Below, in pieces: positions 47,911 through 61,260 of a DNA stretch of 64,000 nt. How positions within the stretch are numbered: position 1 is the first letter of the stretch; every line of letters begins with the position of its first letter. The notes beneath the pieces were generated by a model. It did not search any database, had not been told where the DNA came from, and worked only from the letters and a program-made list of their open reading frames with translations. This DNA comes from Gorsachius magnificus (Eukaryota > Chordata > Aves > Pelecaniformes > Ardeidae), in the NCBI GenBank assembly GCA_034008185.1, contig CM067082.1, positions 12,384,984 through 12,448,983 of the forward strand, written 5' to 3'. Position numbers and translations under genes: made by a program.

Positions 47911-50900
47911 AAAAAAAAAAGGAAGCCATCAAACAGAAAAATCTTTTTGGGACTAAATTCTGCTTTGTTTTTTTTACTTGTCTATGAGTGAAACCATTCG
48001 CTTCTGTGAAACACTGACAGCAGTCACTTTACACCAGCTCATGAGCAGATTTAAATCCTCATGAACTGAAGATGAGTTTGAAAAACAGTGTTACTTACCA
48101 GCATGTTAATGAAGGGTGTCTAACGTTAACATAGAGCTCCGTTTCATGGTTAAGTCATAACCAAGTGTGAACTGAGAGTGACTGTGATAGAGTTGTGTCA
48201 CAGCCACGAGGTTTAGGTAATCCGTCCTGTGTCTCTCAGCAGAAGACAGAGCAAGTGGAGGTTTAGTGGCTGCCACAAAAGATGGGCTTGAAACAGGTAC
48301 GAGTGGTTGGCAAGCCATGGCCTGTGGAATGTAAGGGGTCATGCTAGATAACCAGAAAGGACTCTCTAGCATGGAAATGTATTAATTTATCATAACATTG
48401 CTCTTACATTAGCCACAAGCCCCATCAGGTCATAGGGTATGCTGGATAAACTTGACAACTAATCAGAATATATCATTATTGGATAAGATTCACAGTTGTT
48501 AGGAATGAACCAAAGATGTTCGTACACCGTAATTGCAGACTTGGCTTCATGACACCAGATAATTAAAGCATTATCCATTTATCCTTTATGGCCAGTGTAT
48601 TACAGTTTATTTTTCAAATGCTTCAAGCTATTAAATATGATGAGGAATTAATAATAAAAAAGAAGTAAAGCAGTAAGATAATTCTACTGAGCCAAGTCTC
48701 ATATACATAATTGATGTTCATTTCATTGCCAGGGGCCAAACATTGCTTGTTTCCCTGGCATGAACAGCCCCATTGATTATAGTGCAAGTACATCAACAAA
48801 GCAGGGTCCAACCTCCAGTGGGATGATTATGTGGTAGCTGAGGCTTGAAAATTATTGTACTAATGTTAAAGGAAGATAAATTCTCAGGAACTGAAAAATA
48901 TTAATATGACCCTGTTACTTTATGGAACTAAAATACTAAACATGGTGCATTATTTTGAGCGCAGGGACTTTAAAGCTATTGCTAGAAATCTTTACAAACA
49001 TTCTTTAAGTAGTTTGTTAAAAACACTTGGAACATAAAGTATTCACAGATAACTCTCATTTTTCTTCGGCTGAAGAGAAGCTTTGTGAAGTAAGACCGCT
49101 CCTGGAATCTTTTAAATGATACTAAAGATGGCAACCAGAGTCCTTTTTGGAAAGAATAATACAGGTCTGGAGTTGTTGTTGTTGCTCTTTTTGTTAAAAT
49201 CTGATCCAGTTTTCTTAAAGATAAAACAAGACAAACTACATAAAAGCATGGAAAAAATAAAGATCAATGCTGACTCTATCTCAGATAATGGCTCTTTCTT
49301 GTAGCTCACTTCTTTTTAACAAGTTAGAGCACAGTGCTCAGATTTACAGGCCAATCTGAGCCGTAGCATGATTGTTGCAGTGTAAGACTCGATAAAGTGT
49401 TGCTTGTCCATGCTCAGAGCGACGGTCCTGGCTGGCAGATTGAGGCTTAAAAGCAAAAATAGAGGGAATAAGCAGAGGAGATGAAACAACACATAAGCAA
49501 GAAGGTGACGAGGAGAAATTCAAATCCTATGTTCTGGATGATGTATGTTAACAGAAGTTTAAAGTCTGTGAACGCAGCACATAAGGCTCAAGCAGAGCAT
49601 CCTGGTGAATAACAAGGCTATGCGATCCCCACTGCCGAACAGAAATTTCCCAAGGGAACATATTAGCTCCATACTGAAAAAGAGAACTGAAATCCAATCA
49701 ACTGTCCAGGGTCACACCGCAGAGACATCCTTCTTCTCTAAATTAAGTGAAGAGTATGAGATTATGAGTTACTCCATCCATCTGTAACTTGCAATACCCT
49801 GTATTTCAAATCATGTGTCACAGATCAGTGGAAAGCTAGCCTGAAGGATGATCCATGTATCTTATGGAACCATTCTAAAAAAATTAATAATTACCTTTTC
49901 CTAAGGGTGTTCTCTGAAGCTGCAAATAGCAGTGACTGAAAGAAGCTGTAAAGTGTTCAGGCTTGCAGACACCTTCCAGAAATATCACAGGCCGTGTTTT
50001 ATGTCTGATTAAGAAAAAAATCTTTTTGTGCTCATCTCCTGATTTTCACTGCAGAATCCAAGTGCACTATTCAAATAGGCAGCCTTATACTTGAAAAGGG
50101 ATGCAGAAAAGCCGAGGTCTTAGACATGTCCTGCAAGTAGGCGAACTGAGGAAAACTTAATTTTCAGTGCTAGTTTTTTTATTCCTTGACACCTAAATTG
50201 TCTGACTAAAATCAACCCAATTTCAGACATTCTGAATTCTTACCATTATCCCTACATTTCAGTGGTAGCTTTCCAAGATGAAGGTCTGATTTAAAGATCG
50301 AAACCTAATTCTGTAGTATCCGCACATGGTGTGGCTGCTTTCAATGTCAGGAACAGGGCTCAGCCAGCCCTTTAATTGCCAGAGGTTTGCACTGTTAGTC
50401 AAAGATTCATATTTATGCCGAACCCCATAACCATATCCCCAGAATGCTTGGTAGTATGCTGAGTTAGAATGGAAATAGATGCTTTTCCTGCTGAGTACAG
50501 AAGTAAATCAAAAAGAAGCAATAAAACGAAAGCTTTATTGCTGTCTAGCAAAGCTATTTCATATTAAGAATTTAGTATATAAAACTGTAGTCATGTTGTG
50601 CAAAATGCTTGGTATACTTTGATAAGAAGCCAGTGGTAATGGGTTTCTTAAACAATTTAATTTATTTCATACCGATTGCAAGACCTAACAAAACCACAAA
50701 TTCTTGGCTTTGCATGCATAAAAGAAAACATAATGAAAAGCTGCAAAAGGCCCTGTGAGTTTGCCAGTATCTGAGCACGCACAAAGAATCCAGCAACAGC
50801 AAAGAGTCCGAGCAGAATGAGAGAAAGGATAAGTAGCTATAAGCAAGCAGAGTATGCTTCAACAATATTGAAATTTGGCTAAACTTTATATGTGCACAGG

Positions 50901-53900
50901 GGCAACTGCCATCTGCGGTGCTCCTTCAAGACATTTCAGAAAGAGTTTTGCCTTGCTGATGAGTTATACTCTTTCTCTCATGATAAACAACAAGCTAATG
51001 AACTTACAGCGATGAGTCTATCCCATCTCCCCACCTTTTCCAAAAGACAATAAACCGCAAGTGTCAGGCGAAGAGCCCTAAGGATGCCATCTCAGTAGTT
51101 ACTTTTATTACACTGTCACCAGACAATAACAACTAAGACCCAAAGCAGGAAGGAATTCTCTCCTCAGAGGGCTCATATCCCAAGGGCTCACTTCTGCAAA
51201 AATTCATGTAAAAATAATTCTTTGGGTTTTTTTTAAATAGCACCATTGTCTTGCATGAGCAGAACCTGATGTCAGGTATTTAGGGAGGGTTTTCCACCTC
51301 AAAGCTCTCTCTCCCACCAATAGATAATAACTTTGCCACACACACAGAGGTTGCTCTACCCAGCTGCAGATCCAAGGGTGCAGGTGACCTGTCACCTAAA
51401 CTCCAGCTCTGGGATTTCTACCTTTCTATGCACATTTAAAAAAAAAACCCACTGTGGAGATTTTTCTGCAGGGAAGGTCAAGAGACCTGCAGCAGGTCTG
51501 CTTCACTTGTTATTTATACAGTCATAAATCAGGAGTAACAGCACAGAAGCACTGATGAACACAGGAGGGAGTGGGATCACACCCTAATTTAGCATCAGTC
51601 TATGGTGATCAGGATTCCTTCAGGACTTTCCATTTTATTTGTTACATTTATCTCTGTCAGTTTGGCATCAGAAAAACAAGAGCTTTTTAGAAGAGCAGAG
51701 AATAATCTGAAGTAGCAGGGCACATCTGTCTTCATGATTTGAGGGATATAACATTTAGAAAAGCACCCTTATTTCTTAGGTTCATAAACACAACACCCAG
51801 AGCAGTTTGGGTACCTGAAAGACCCTGTTGTAGATCTGTCCTTCACTCCAACAGAGCGCAGCCACGCAGATCGTCAGACCTGCCTAGCAGTAAATACCTC
51901 AGGCCCTTCATGACCCTGTGGACTAAACCACCTAAATTCTGATGTCATGAAGTTTTCAGAGATTTACCCCAATTCTATACTCCAGAGAACAGCCTTGCCT
52001 CACTTTCCTACAGGCCCAGTCTCCCCATTATCTTCAGAGTAGACCTATCTTTTGGAAACACGTATTGCAGAAAGCTTATTCCATTTTCCCTGGTAGCTTA
52101 GAGCCTTGAACTATAGCAATGAGAGACTTTTAAACAAGTCTTTGCTATGCCGAGGTTGGAACAAAACATTGGACCCAAAGGGGTCTCTTATCACTAGTCT
52201 ATTAAGCATTCCCAGGCAAGGATTTCTAAAGCTCTGCTGAAGCTATTACACTTCCCCAGAAAATTATTCTCTGGGCCAGAGAGGAAGGAAAAGTAAATGG
52301 CTGAGAAAGGATGATTCAGGACCATGCTCCAAGGGATAATGAATTCTTTACAAGAAGTAAAATAGCTTCAGCAAGCAAGATTCGTCATGAGAGCCTCAGT
52401 AGCCTTCCTCCACCAACAGCAGCAAGACCCAGGGCTGAGTTTCTGAGCAAAGTTTCAAGCCAGAGCCTCTTAAAACCCATCAGCCAGACACTTATCTGTC
52501 CACCCTCCACAGATCTTGGGTTGTTTGTTCCCAGTAGCTTTAGATGTAAAGATTAATCAAATAACAACTACTAAATCAGGCTTCAGTAGACCACAGAGGA
52601 GAGAAACAAAGGGGACAGCTGATCAGAAAGCCTGAAGGGACCGTAGCTGGGTTGTTCTGGATACCCCCAATAGGACTGTGGATGTCTTGGGATGTTAAAG
52701 ACCAATTTCTAATTGCAGGAGCTTTGAGGCTTTCAATGATGCCAAAGTACTCAGTTTAGGTACTCAAAGTGGCTTTTAAGCTTCTAACCCCATTTATGAT
52801 CCTAACTTGAAGAAATTTCTCCTGAGATTCTGTAACTCCTGCACCTCCCAGGACTTTTTCTTTTATTTGCTAACCAGAAGTGACCTGTTAGAAGGAATGG
52901 ACCAAAGATTTGACACTACGGGCCGATTCCAAATGAACACTACTTTATGAATTTAGAATATGCTTATTCAGATGACTTATTGGACTATACCTAGACCTCA
53001 TTCGATTGTTAAATGCTAATGACAATCATTGCAGCACTCATTTAGAAATAGAATTTTTATAGCAGTTAAACAATGTTTTTAATCACTGGACTAAATGGGT
53101 CAATCTTTTCTCCAACACTTCAGCTACCAATTCAACAGCGGCAAGAAACAGCCTGAAGTGAGTCAATGGCTACCCCTTAGCACAGCAGATGGGGACACGG
53201 CTCTGTGTGTCAGAACATCCAAGCTCTGCTTCTCTCTCCTCAAGCAGAAGCTTATCCAGAAATTGCTAAATCTGTGTGCAAAGCTGCCAAAGAGCTTCCA
53301 CTCTCCCTCCCTCTCTTTCTCTCTCCCATGGGTGTGGGATTAGCAGCATAGCTGCACAGTGACTTCTGCTTCCACCATCCACAGAGAAAAATCTTTTTCA
53401 ATGCTGTATCTCTGCTCCTCCCCTTTTGGGGAAGAAGTCATATCAGCTGCATACCCTGATGTCTCCTTGCCTACACCCCAGTCTCTAAAAGAAAGGTCAA
53501 CAGGTGCAGGTCTAATTAATTGGCTGACGTTCCTATTTCTCTCTAAAGAAAATGTGAACAGCAAAACTGCTTTAAATAGCACTTCAGAGCAGAAATCCTT
53601 TGAGCTTACTGTAGAGACATTTAAACCACAATTCAGCAAGGCTTGGGAAGGAGACCAGATCCTAGACACAGGCATTGGCTCTTTGGGGTCAACAGGTCTG
53701 TAAAGACTCCAGGCTGTAATCACCCACCTCACTGGGATCTATAATGGCTGAGTACAGTTCATGCCTACAAGAGTTGTCCACTTCCCCTTAATGGAGGGTC
53801 TGAGCTCTAAGCAGCAAGTTAGGATGCAACTGGCAACCAAGAGACTGAGGTCTTGCTCCAAAGAAGAGACCTGAGGAAGTGTCAGAATTTTTACTTTAAA

Positions 53901-54090
53901 ATAAGCAACCTAGACCTTACTGTCCTGCTAGGAAATCCCTGCACTTCAGGGACTTCCCCAAGCACCACTCTGAGGCACTCAGATGTCTAGCGTAGGCTAC
54001 GGAGGGAGCTAGGCACTACTGCAAGGAAGCATTTATAAGCTGAGAAGAGAGCCAACTCAGTGCACCTAAGAGTGCTAGGTACAAGGTGTA

Positions 54091-54898
54091 TCACAGAATC
54101 ACAGAGTCACAGAATGGCAAGGGTTGGAAGGGACCTCGGGAGATCATGTAGTCTAAGCCTTCTGCTAAAGCAGGGTCACCCAGAGCAGGTTGCACAGGAC
54201 TTCATCCAGGCGGGCTTTGAATATCTCCAGAGAAGGAGACTCCACAACCCCCCCAGGGCAGCCTGTTCCAGTGCTCTGCCACCCTCAAAGTAAAGAAGTT
54301 CTTCCACATATTCAACTGAAACCTCTTATGTTTCAGTTTGTGCCCATTGCCCCTTGTCCTGTTGCTAAGCACCACTGAGAAGAGTCTGACTCCATCCTCA
54401 TGACATCCACCCTTAAGATATTTGTAAGTATTTATGAGATCCCCTCTCAGTCTTCTCTTCTTCAGGCTGAACAAGCCCAACTCTCTCAGCCTTTCCTTCC
54501 AGGGGAGATGATCCAGTCATCTTTGTACTTCTCATCTGGACTCTCTCTAGGAGTTCCTCACCTTTCTTGAAGCTGGGAGCCCAGAACTGGACACAGTACT
54601 CCAGGTGGGGTCTCACCAGGGCAGAGTAGAGGGGGAGGATAACCTCAGCCTGTACTTGTGCATGAGGTTAAACCTCCCCAGGTGCAGCACTCAACACTTG
54701 CCCTTGTTGAACTTCATCAGGTTCCTCTCCGCCCAACTCTCCAGCCTGTCCAGGTCCCACTGAATGGCAGTGCAGCCTTCTGGCGTATCAGCCACTCCTC
54801 CCAGTTTTGTGTCATCAGCGAACTTGCTGAGGGTACACTCTGTCCCCTCGTCCAGGTCATTGATGAATAAGTTGAACAAGTTGAACAAGACTGGGCCG
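54091..54898 (-). mobile_element. CR1 LINE, minus strand, reverse transcriptase to tail with internal deletion
   Basis: From right to left, the minus strand encodes [20 protein letters not shown] and the reverse transcriptase motif C as [17 protein letters not shown] (FADD intact), then [15 protein letters not shown] (frame 54,691-54,888). A deletion near 54,645-54,680 removes the thumb segment and joins to [10 protein letters not shown] and LLERVQ (frame 54,413-54,616). After further breaks come [37 protein letters not shown] and [18 protein letters not shown] (frame 54,202-54,480). The 3' UTR (GGTTGGAAGGGACCTCGGGA on plus) and an ATTCTGTG-type tail end at 54,091. Despite the intact FADD, the element lacks most of ORF2 and is dead. 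Confidence 0.95.
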
Positions 54899-55729
54899 TA
54901 TCAGGTCTCGCTCTCAACCGTTCCCATGCTTCAGCCCCCACCAAAGCTGGGGATAGGTGCCTAGCACTTGATCATGGAAGTAGTTATTTTTCTTAAGACC
55001 CTACCATCAATGGTGGTGCAGGCAGTCACTATTTTGCTATAAGCCATCATGTAGGATCACTTGCCCCGATAGCAGGAGACCAGGGTTTGTTTCCTCACTC
55101 CTCTGCCTCCTCTGAAGAAGATCCTCTTCTTTGCATGGCAGATACACAAATGATTCATTAGACCACTCAGAGAGAGCAAAAGACAACATGTGTTTAGCGC
55201 AGCCAGAACTGTTACTTTCTGGAGGGAACCTGGCTTTGGATCTTTGCTCTAAGGACAGCGCATTAAACGATCATGGATAAAATATGAAAACAGCCTCTGT
55301 AGCAGGGACTGGAATCAAGAAATCCCCATTCCTGTTAAGCACCTCTAACCATTAAAATTCATGTTGTCTTAGTTCTTGTACCTTGACCTTTGCCAGATTC
55401 ATCATGTGGGCTTCTCAATCTGTTCCCTGTAAATGCATCATTTAGGCACTGTCCTCACTTGTGGGAAATGTGGATTTGAATTCCCTCAGGGAGTTATCCT
55501 GCTGGATAAAAGTGTGCTCTGACTTCTCTGCTAGCAAACAGAAGCAGGAGTGGTGTTAACCCCACTGTATGACCCTCTGTTCTGCAAGGAGCAATTTCTG
55601 AGAATGTATTTTCTGGGTGAAGTCCTCCAGCTATCACTGAGAAAGGAGAAAATAGATGGGAGATAAGCAATGAACTCTTCAGCTCTGACAAGACCAAGAC
55701 ATTCCTGGACAAGATCCATCTAACTTTTA

Positions 55730-55831
55730 GATGGATGGTTGGACAGATGGATGGATAGATTAGATAGGTAGGTAGGTAGGTAGATAGATAGATAGACAGA
55801 CAGACAGACAATCAACTGATCAATCAATCAT
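55730..55831 (+). repeat. Compound tetranucleotide microsatellite (GATG/GGTA/GATA/GACA)
   Basis: Successive blocks of GATG, GGTA (about four units), GATA (about three), GACA (about four) and then ATCA words run together over about 100 bp. The stepwise change of one base between blocks suggests serial point mutation plus slippage. On the minus strand this reads as a run of Tyr-Leu/Pro-Thr/Cys-Leu codons, giving a spurious frame. Confidence 0.95.
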
Positions 55832-56272
55832 AAGGATGGAACCTATCAAGTTAGGCAGCAGCTGAAGTTTTGAGAATGACCTTTTCAGATGAAGGCCTTC
55901 CAGCCCATCCAACTAAATGGCACTGGTGTAGTTCGGTTGTTTAGTACACTAGGAGTTTGGGAGAGGAAAAAAGCTAAAGGACATCATACTCCAGACAAGT
56001 TACCTGATGACTGGACCAACCTTCCTCCTCTGGGGCAGATCCAAACCCATACTCTTTTGGGTCACAGCCTGAATTATAGTTCTCTGGTTTCCATGCACAA
56101 ATAAAAGGTGTTGGAGGGAGGAAGCAACCTTGAGTGGGTGGATTTTTTTTTTGGCTTTACTATAGTCCTGTCAATAAATAACTCACTGGCCACTCTGTTG
56201 ACAAACTGCAGCTCCCCAGGCAGTCTTGGAACTGTTATGGTGACAAATTTGGTAGAGTCTTCAATCCACTTT

Positions 56273-56292
56273 AAAAAAAAAAAAAAAAAAAA
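56273..56292 (+). repeat. Poly(A) run, 20 bases
   Basis: An uninterrupted A20 after CAATCCACTTT. No retrocopy is recognisable upstream and no target duplication was identified, so it is recorded only as a homopolymer. Confidence 0.9.
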
Positions 56293-59200
56293 GCATTTAT
56301 TTTGCCCCAGTTCATTCTGTCATCAGAAGACAATAACAAATGCTGCAGTCCACAGTCCACCTTCAGGCTAAACAGCAAAAAAAGGACCTGTCCTGGTTTT
56401 AGAGACAATTATTTGCTGTTCTAATTCTTCATTTTATTGCCTCCTCTTTATTAATCTATAGCAAAGTAGAGGGCATCTCCTCTGCCCTCTGTATCTATGC
56501 AGAAAAAGAGAGTGAGTTGAGGAGGGAATGTATCTCACCTTGTTCCTTAAAACCAAAAGAGCTTCCACTTCTTCCTAAAATAAAGTAGGGCCTATGTCTT
56601 CCCATCAGGGCACTATAAATCCTGTTATTAGTGCTGCTTTTCTTCAACGTCACCTTGCCCACCTCTTTAGAGAAAACTTCCAGACCCCTCTCTGCTCTCC
56701 CTGTTTCTAACCTCAAGCTACAAGGAACTAGCTGAGTTTAAGAACAACAGCTGGTTAATTTTTTTCCCTGTGGCCCTTAGCATCTCATGTGAAGTTGAGT
56801 TCCCACTGTTAAAAGACCCTTAGTTGCCAGCCTACATTGGCAATCTCATTGTGGTCCCACCACAGCAGGTACTGGATTAATTACTACAGACCTTCACATA
56901 GGATTTGAGTTAGTTTATTTTTCTAAAAGTATCTTTGTGTTGCTGCAAATCTTCAAATTACAAATAAGAAAAACACAAGTCCACCCTCCACATTCAGTCT
57001 GAAATTTCTGACTTACCTACAGATTATTTCACTGAAGGCAAAATTCCATGCTGGGGGAGCCTGTTTCTCTTTCCACTTTGCTCACATAAATCCCAGATCA
57101 TATGAATTCAGTTCAAGTTGTCTTTATGCTAGAGACTGGCATCAGTCCCATTTTCTCCAAGTTTGTGCAAAGTTGGGAGGAGGCTTTGGCCTATGGGAGC
57201 TCCCATGCAGCACCGCATGAGCATATGCTTTGGGGGATGGTCTGAAAACATATTTTCAGTGACAACCCTGCCAGAACTTTTGGAAGATAATGCTAGAAAA
57301 GTTCAGTTCTCTTTTCAACCCAACCCCAATGCATCTTGAAAGAGACCACATAGACCTCTGAAAACATCACCACCTTGTTATTCTTAGAGATGCATACTTA
57401 AAATGTCAAGGCACACAAGAGCGCTTTAGGCCCTCTGTTTTTATTTTTTCCATTCTTCAAATTTTCAATGATCTCTTCCCACATAGTTTATCCGTAAAAG
57501 GTGCAAGGTGCTGAGTTCCTTGTTTGAAGTCATTAAGAAATCAAAAGTCACCACCAGAAGGATTAGCTGGACTACCAGCGAAATGCAGGATATTGGTCCT
57601 GGTAGTAGACATTCTCTGGTATGAACAGTTCTTCTTTCTTGCTCACATGGATGCTAGAAAGTCCAGTGGAGGTAAGACCAACTTTCTCACAAACTCATAT
57701 TTAACAGGGCCAATTGCAATAAAAACAATGATGTTTCATAGGTAGAACTTGGAGCAGAAATAAAAAATCATCTTTGCCTTTTATTAAGTAAATGTTGATT
57801 GTAAATAGCTGTGACCAAGGCCCTCACAGTTCCTGCCTTTTGTTGCCTGCGGACCCTGCATCACTCCAGGTACACTTTTGTTTCAATGGTGCCATTCAGC
57901 TGGAGAATCTACTTCTGCTCATGCTATAATTTATTGCAGAAAGGCAAGGCTGTGCTTGTATCTGGGACTAGCTGTGAAATAAGTCTTCAGGTCCCTCATA
58001 GATGACTTCAACATTTCAGTTGTATTTTTCATTTCTGCTGCTTCTGAGGGATTTCCACTGGAAAAAAAAATCATCCATATTTCAATGTATTTATTTTTTA
58101 AGGAATCTCTATATAGGAACAACTTAAAGGATCTTTAAATTTTTCCACAACTATGAGTAAAAGAAGATTGGGCCCAGGGAAGCAGGAGTTGGAGCAGGAA
58201 GGTAAAAGCTACCCTTAAAGCAGCTGCTCCAAAACAGAAAGAGAAAGGAAGACTTTTGTGGCATTTGAGAGAGTGGGGCCAGCCAGTCTCCACAGGTCAT
58301 TATTCTACCACTTTATCACTATTTCATGTAATGGGTTAAGTCTGAATCCGCAGAGGAATCTGAACTACGTAGCTTAGGCTTCTGTGGTGAAGAATCCAAA
58401 AAAGTTTGCTGTCATTGGGCTAATTATAGTGATTTCTAAACCTCTGTAGTTATGCAAGTGACAGGGTTTCCATTATAAACCTAATTTTTAGAACTCATCA
58501 GTGAAAAAAGCCCTGCTTTTGGCTAAAACTTACAAGTTTAAAAGTACATGATTTTACAGACATAGAAAGCTGATTTTATGGCAGGGGAAGAAAAAATAAT
58601 GTAGCTAATCATTTTGATTTCACTATTTAAAAAATAATGAGTTACAAAACGTCTCCTGCACTGGATTTGCATCTAATATTTTTGTTATATATTTCTCTAT
58701 ATAACCTAAACACACACATTTCAGTAAAAGTAACAGTGCATTTTAAAAGGTTTGAATATGATAGCTGAGGGGAAAAAAAACCCAAGCAACACCCAATTCA
58801 TTCTAGTAGAAATAAAGAGGTTATATTTCCAAAAAAAATTTAAGTTTACACAGTAGACCTCTAAGGCATCCACTATTATTTTTCAGATTTTGCATTTGGA
58901 CCATTTGAAAATATCTCCCTAAGTGTTATTCCCAGCATATTTATAAGTATTTTTCGGAAGGCAATGTAACGCAAATATGATAAATAGCCCTATCCGGCCA
59001 TGCCTTCCAATATTGGTATAATTTTGCTGAAGTCAAACAGTGCCAGTCTAAAGCACCATTATCTAAATATATGCTGATGGCAGAGCCTTCTCAACAGCAA
59101 GGCCCAGGCTCAGAGAAATACAATGAAGGACAAACCCACTGCTTGTAAAAAGAGACTTTTCTCTCCAATGCTCCCTACTGGATTTAGCCCCCTTTTCCTG

Positions 59201-60877
59201 TGTCATGAACAAGCAACAGGAAATGTATTCAGGCTCAGTTTTTACTGATCCCTGGTATGTTCTCTCTTGAGCTGGAACTCAGTTATCATGATGATGGGCA
59301 CTAAATCAATGCTTGCAATCATTTCTGTAAGGCATCAAGCACTAACGTTTTTCTGACTAGCAATTCAAGAAAACAACACAGGACTACTTTTTAGTATGAT
59401 TGTATCTTTGAAGGAACTGGATTGTAAAGTGAAATTTCACTGGTCCACAACTTCTGGCTGCCCTAAAAATACAAGCAGTAAATATAGATATTTTACTTAC
59501 TGTTCCTTTGTTGTACTTTACACTAAATTGTTCACTTTCTGTGGAAAAACTCAAAGTGACTCCTCCAAAGAATATTCACTGTCAGTCTGTTCCTGAAATT
59601 CCAACGCCTATTAATCCCAGCAATGACATGACCCTGAAGCATTCCTCTAGCAGCCTCCACTGAGTGAGCTGGTGCTCCTTGCAAAGACAGTAGCATTCTT
59701 AAAAAAACATGACTAAAGGTCTCTAAAAGCTAAAATAACATTTTAAGTATTAGGGACTCATCTGAATACAAATATACATTTGATTTTAAAGTATTATCTG
59801 TACGTTTATGAGAAGTGTTTTATGAAGGAAGATACACTGAGCCTGGTGAGACTTCAATGAGTTTATTCTGTACCTCTAACAAATCTGTTGCTGTCAGTTC
59901 TTAAGGTACAATGGGATGCTTAGTCTATTTAAGTAACTACATGAAGATAAAACAGGACAAAAATAAGGGACCAGACTAACAGCTCATTTATCACAAAATT
60001 AAATATTCTGAAAATCAGGGTTTATTTTTAATTGCATTACCAACCCATATGATTATGAGTGTTATTTGTGCCTTAAATTATTTAATAATTATGCAAAAAG
60101 TCCTGAAATTATGCAAGTTCAAAGCTATTTTTCTTTAACCTTTGCCCATTATGTAAAGTAAGAAAAATTCTGGTCTTTGTGTATTTTGTCATATTCCCTG
60201 AAGACTAGGTTCTTTTTTTCATGCTAACATTAAAGTACAAAGCATTAACAGATGTTATACATAAACAGTCTACATTCAGGTAATAAGCCAGGTACTTGCC
60301 TCTTCTTGGTGTTCTGTTGCCACTGTTTATTCCATTATTTTTTTTATGTGAGTTCTCTAGAGATCTGCTTGCTCTCCATTATAAGCTGAAGAATTGAATC
60401 CTGAGTGACAGTACTCTGTCCCCTGCAGGAGCAGACAGTGATGTGAAAAAAACCTTTCTGCTTTTTTAAGTTGTACCGAAAAACTGTTTTGTTTGAAATA
60501 CCCCCCCACTCAACAAGCTGCCTCTGCATCTTCCCAGATTCTTTGAAACTTGAAAGGAGTAGGAAAGTTTTGGCCAAGAGCAGATCAATCTACCAGCTCT
60601 GCAGAGCAAACAGGGCCCTTAGAGGTCCCCTAGCTGGTCAAAGGGCCAAGCAATCTCCTCAAGCTCGCTACAGAAGTGCAGGAAAATTTCTGTTCAGACA
60701 GATATAAAGTTTTGGGGTTTGGTGTAATTCATCCTCAAGCCAAGTTAAAACAAAAAACACATGGATGAAGGTGGTGATTGTATTCTTGGCTGGCAGTTAA
60801 TAGCAGGGGGCGGAACAAACTATACCTCTCTGAGACAGTTCATTGCTGTCATCCTTGCATTTGGTAGTGGTAATGCT

Positions 60878-61141
60878 TTTGGGCCCCTCACTACAGGAAA
60901 GATGTTGCGTTGCTGGAACATGTCCAGAGGAGAGCAACAAAGCTGGTGAGGGGTCTGGAGCACAAGTCTGATGGGGAGCGGCTGAGGGAACTGGGGTTGT
61001 TTAGTCTGGAGAAGAGGAGGCTGAGGGGAGACCTGATCGCCCTCTACAGCTGCCTGACAGGAGGGGGTAGTGAGGTGGGGGGTGGTCTCTTCTCCCTGGT
61101 AGTGGGTGATAGGATGAGGGGAAATGGTCTGAAGTTGCAGT
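60878..61141 (+). mobile_element. CR1 LINE fragment, truncated at both ends
   Basis: CR1 ORF2 C-terminal coding sequence, beginning at TTTTGGGCCCCTCACTACAG and ending abruptly at GGTCTGAAGTTGCA without 3' UTR or tail. The frame from 60,910 reads [40 protein letters not shown] and [20 protein letters not shown], then runs out into unrelated sequence. It is closely similar to the copy at 63,373-63,866. Loss of the 3' end must be secondary, because CR1 inserts 3' end first. Confidence 0.92.
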
Positions 61142-61260
61142 GTGCTAGGTGCTTTACAAACACAGGGGAAGCAACCATCCCTGTCCCTGAGGAGCCATCT
61201 GCCAATTTAAGAAAAGACACATCAGGAGAATAAAACTAGCAGAAAGGGCCTACATGTTGA
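61142..61260 (+). repeat. Candidate ancient amniote interspersed repeat
   Basis: GTGCTAGGTGCTTTACAAAC followed by ACAGGGGAAGCAACCATCCCTG and CCCTGAGGAGC resembles a widespread, old amniote repeat reading roughly 'gcactgtacaaacaca...gtccctgccccaaagagc'. Similarity is weak and the right boundary unclear. It begins exactly where the CR1 fragment stops. Confidence 0.35.

Larger units (their letters stand above)
42236..54090. other. Longest stretch of unique non-coding DNA; only simple repeats seen
   Basis: Nearly 12 kb without a recognised transposon or gene. It contains a short GGTCAGTCCT repeat (45,675-45,700), a (GGGAA)11 microsatellite (45,954-46,008) and a 17-base A run (47,894-47,910). The segment 48,370-48,660 is AT-rich with TAATTTAT/TAATTAAAG words and could be a conserved element. 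Open frames of 144 codons (43,871-44,305, minus) and 130 codons (53,340-53,732, minus) were inspected and show no known motif. Confidence 0.5.
54899..60877. other. Unique non-coding DNA with two simple repeats, no gene seen
   Basis: No transposon or gene was recognised in this 6 kb apart from the GATA/GACA microsatellite (55,730-55,831) and an A20 run (56,273-56,292), listed separately. The stretch 58,430-60,300 is strongly AT-rich. Open frames are below 110 codons. Confidence 0.55.

Noticed and set aside
47890..47935. Minus-strand T run followed by CTTGCCCCAG, resembling a 3' splice site
   Set aside because: No plausible exon follows: the downstream frame is short and unlike any known protein.
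53340..53732. Overlapping frames of 130 (minus) and 114 (plus) codons
   Set aside because: Mutually antisense, no recognisable domain; probably a stretch poor in TA-rich stop words.
55494..55811. 105-codon minus-strand frame with Tyr-Leu/Pro-Thr repeats
   Set aside because: Generated by the compound tetranucleotide microsatellite.
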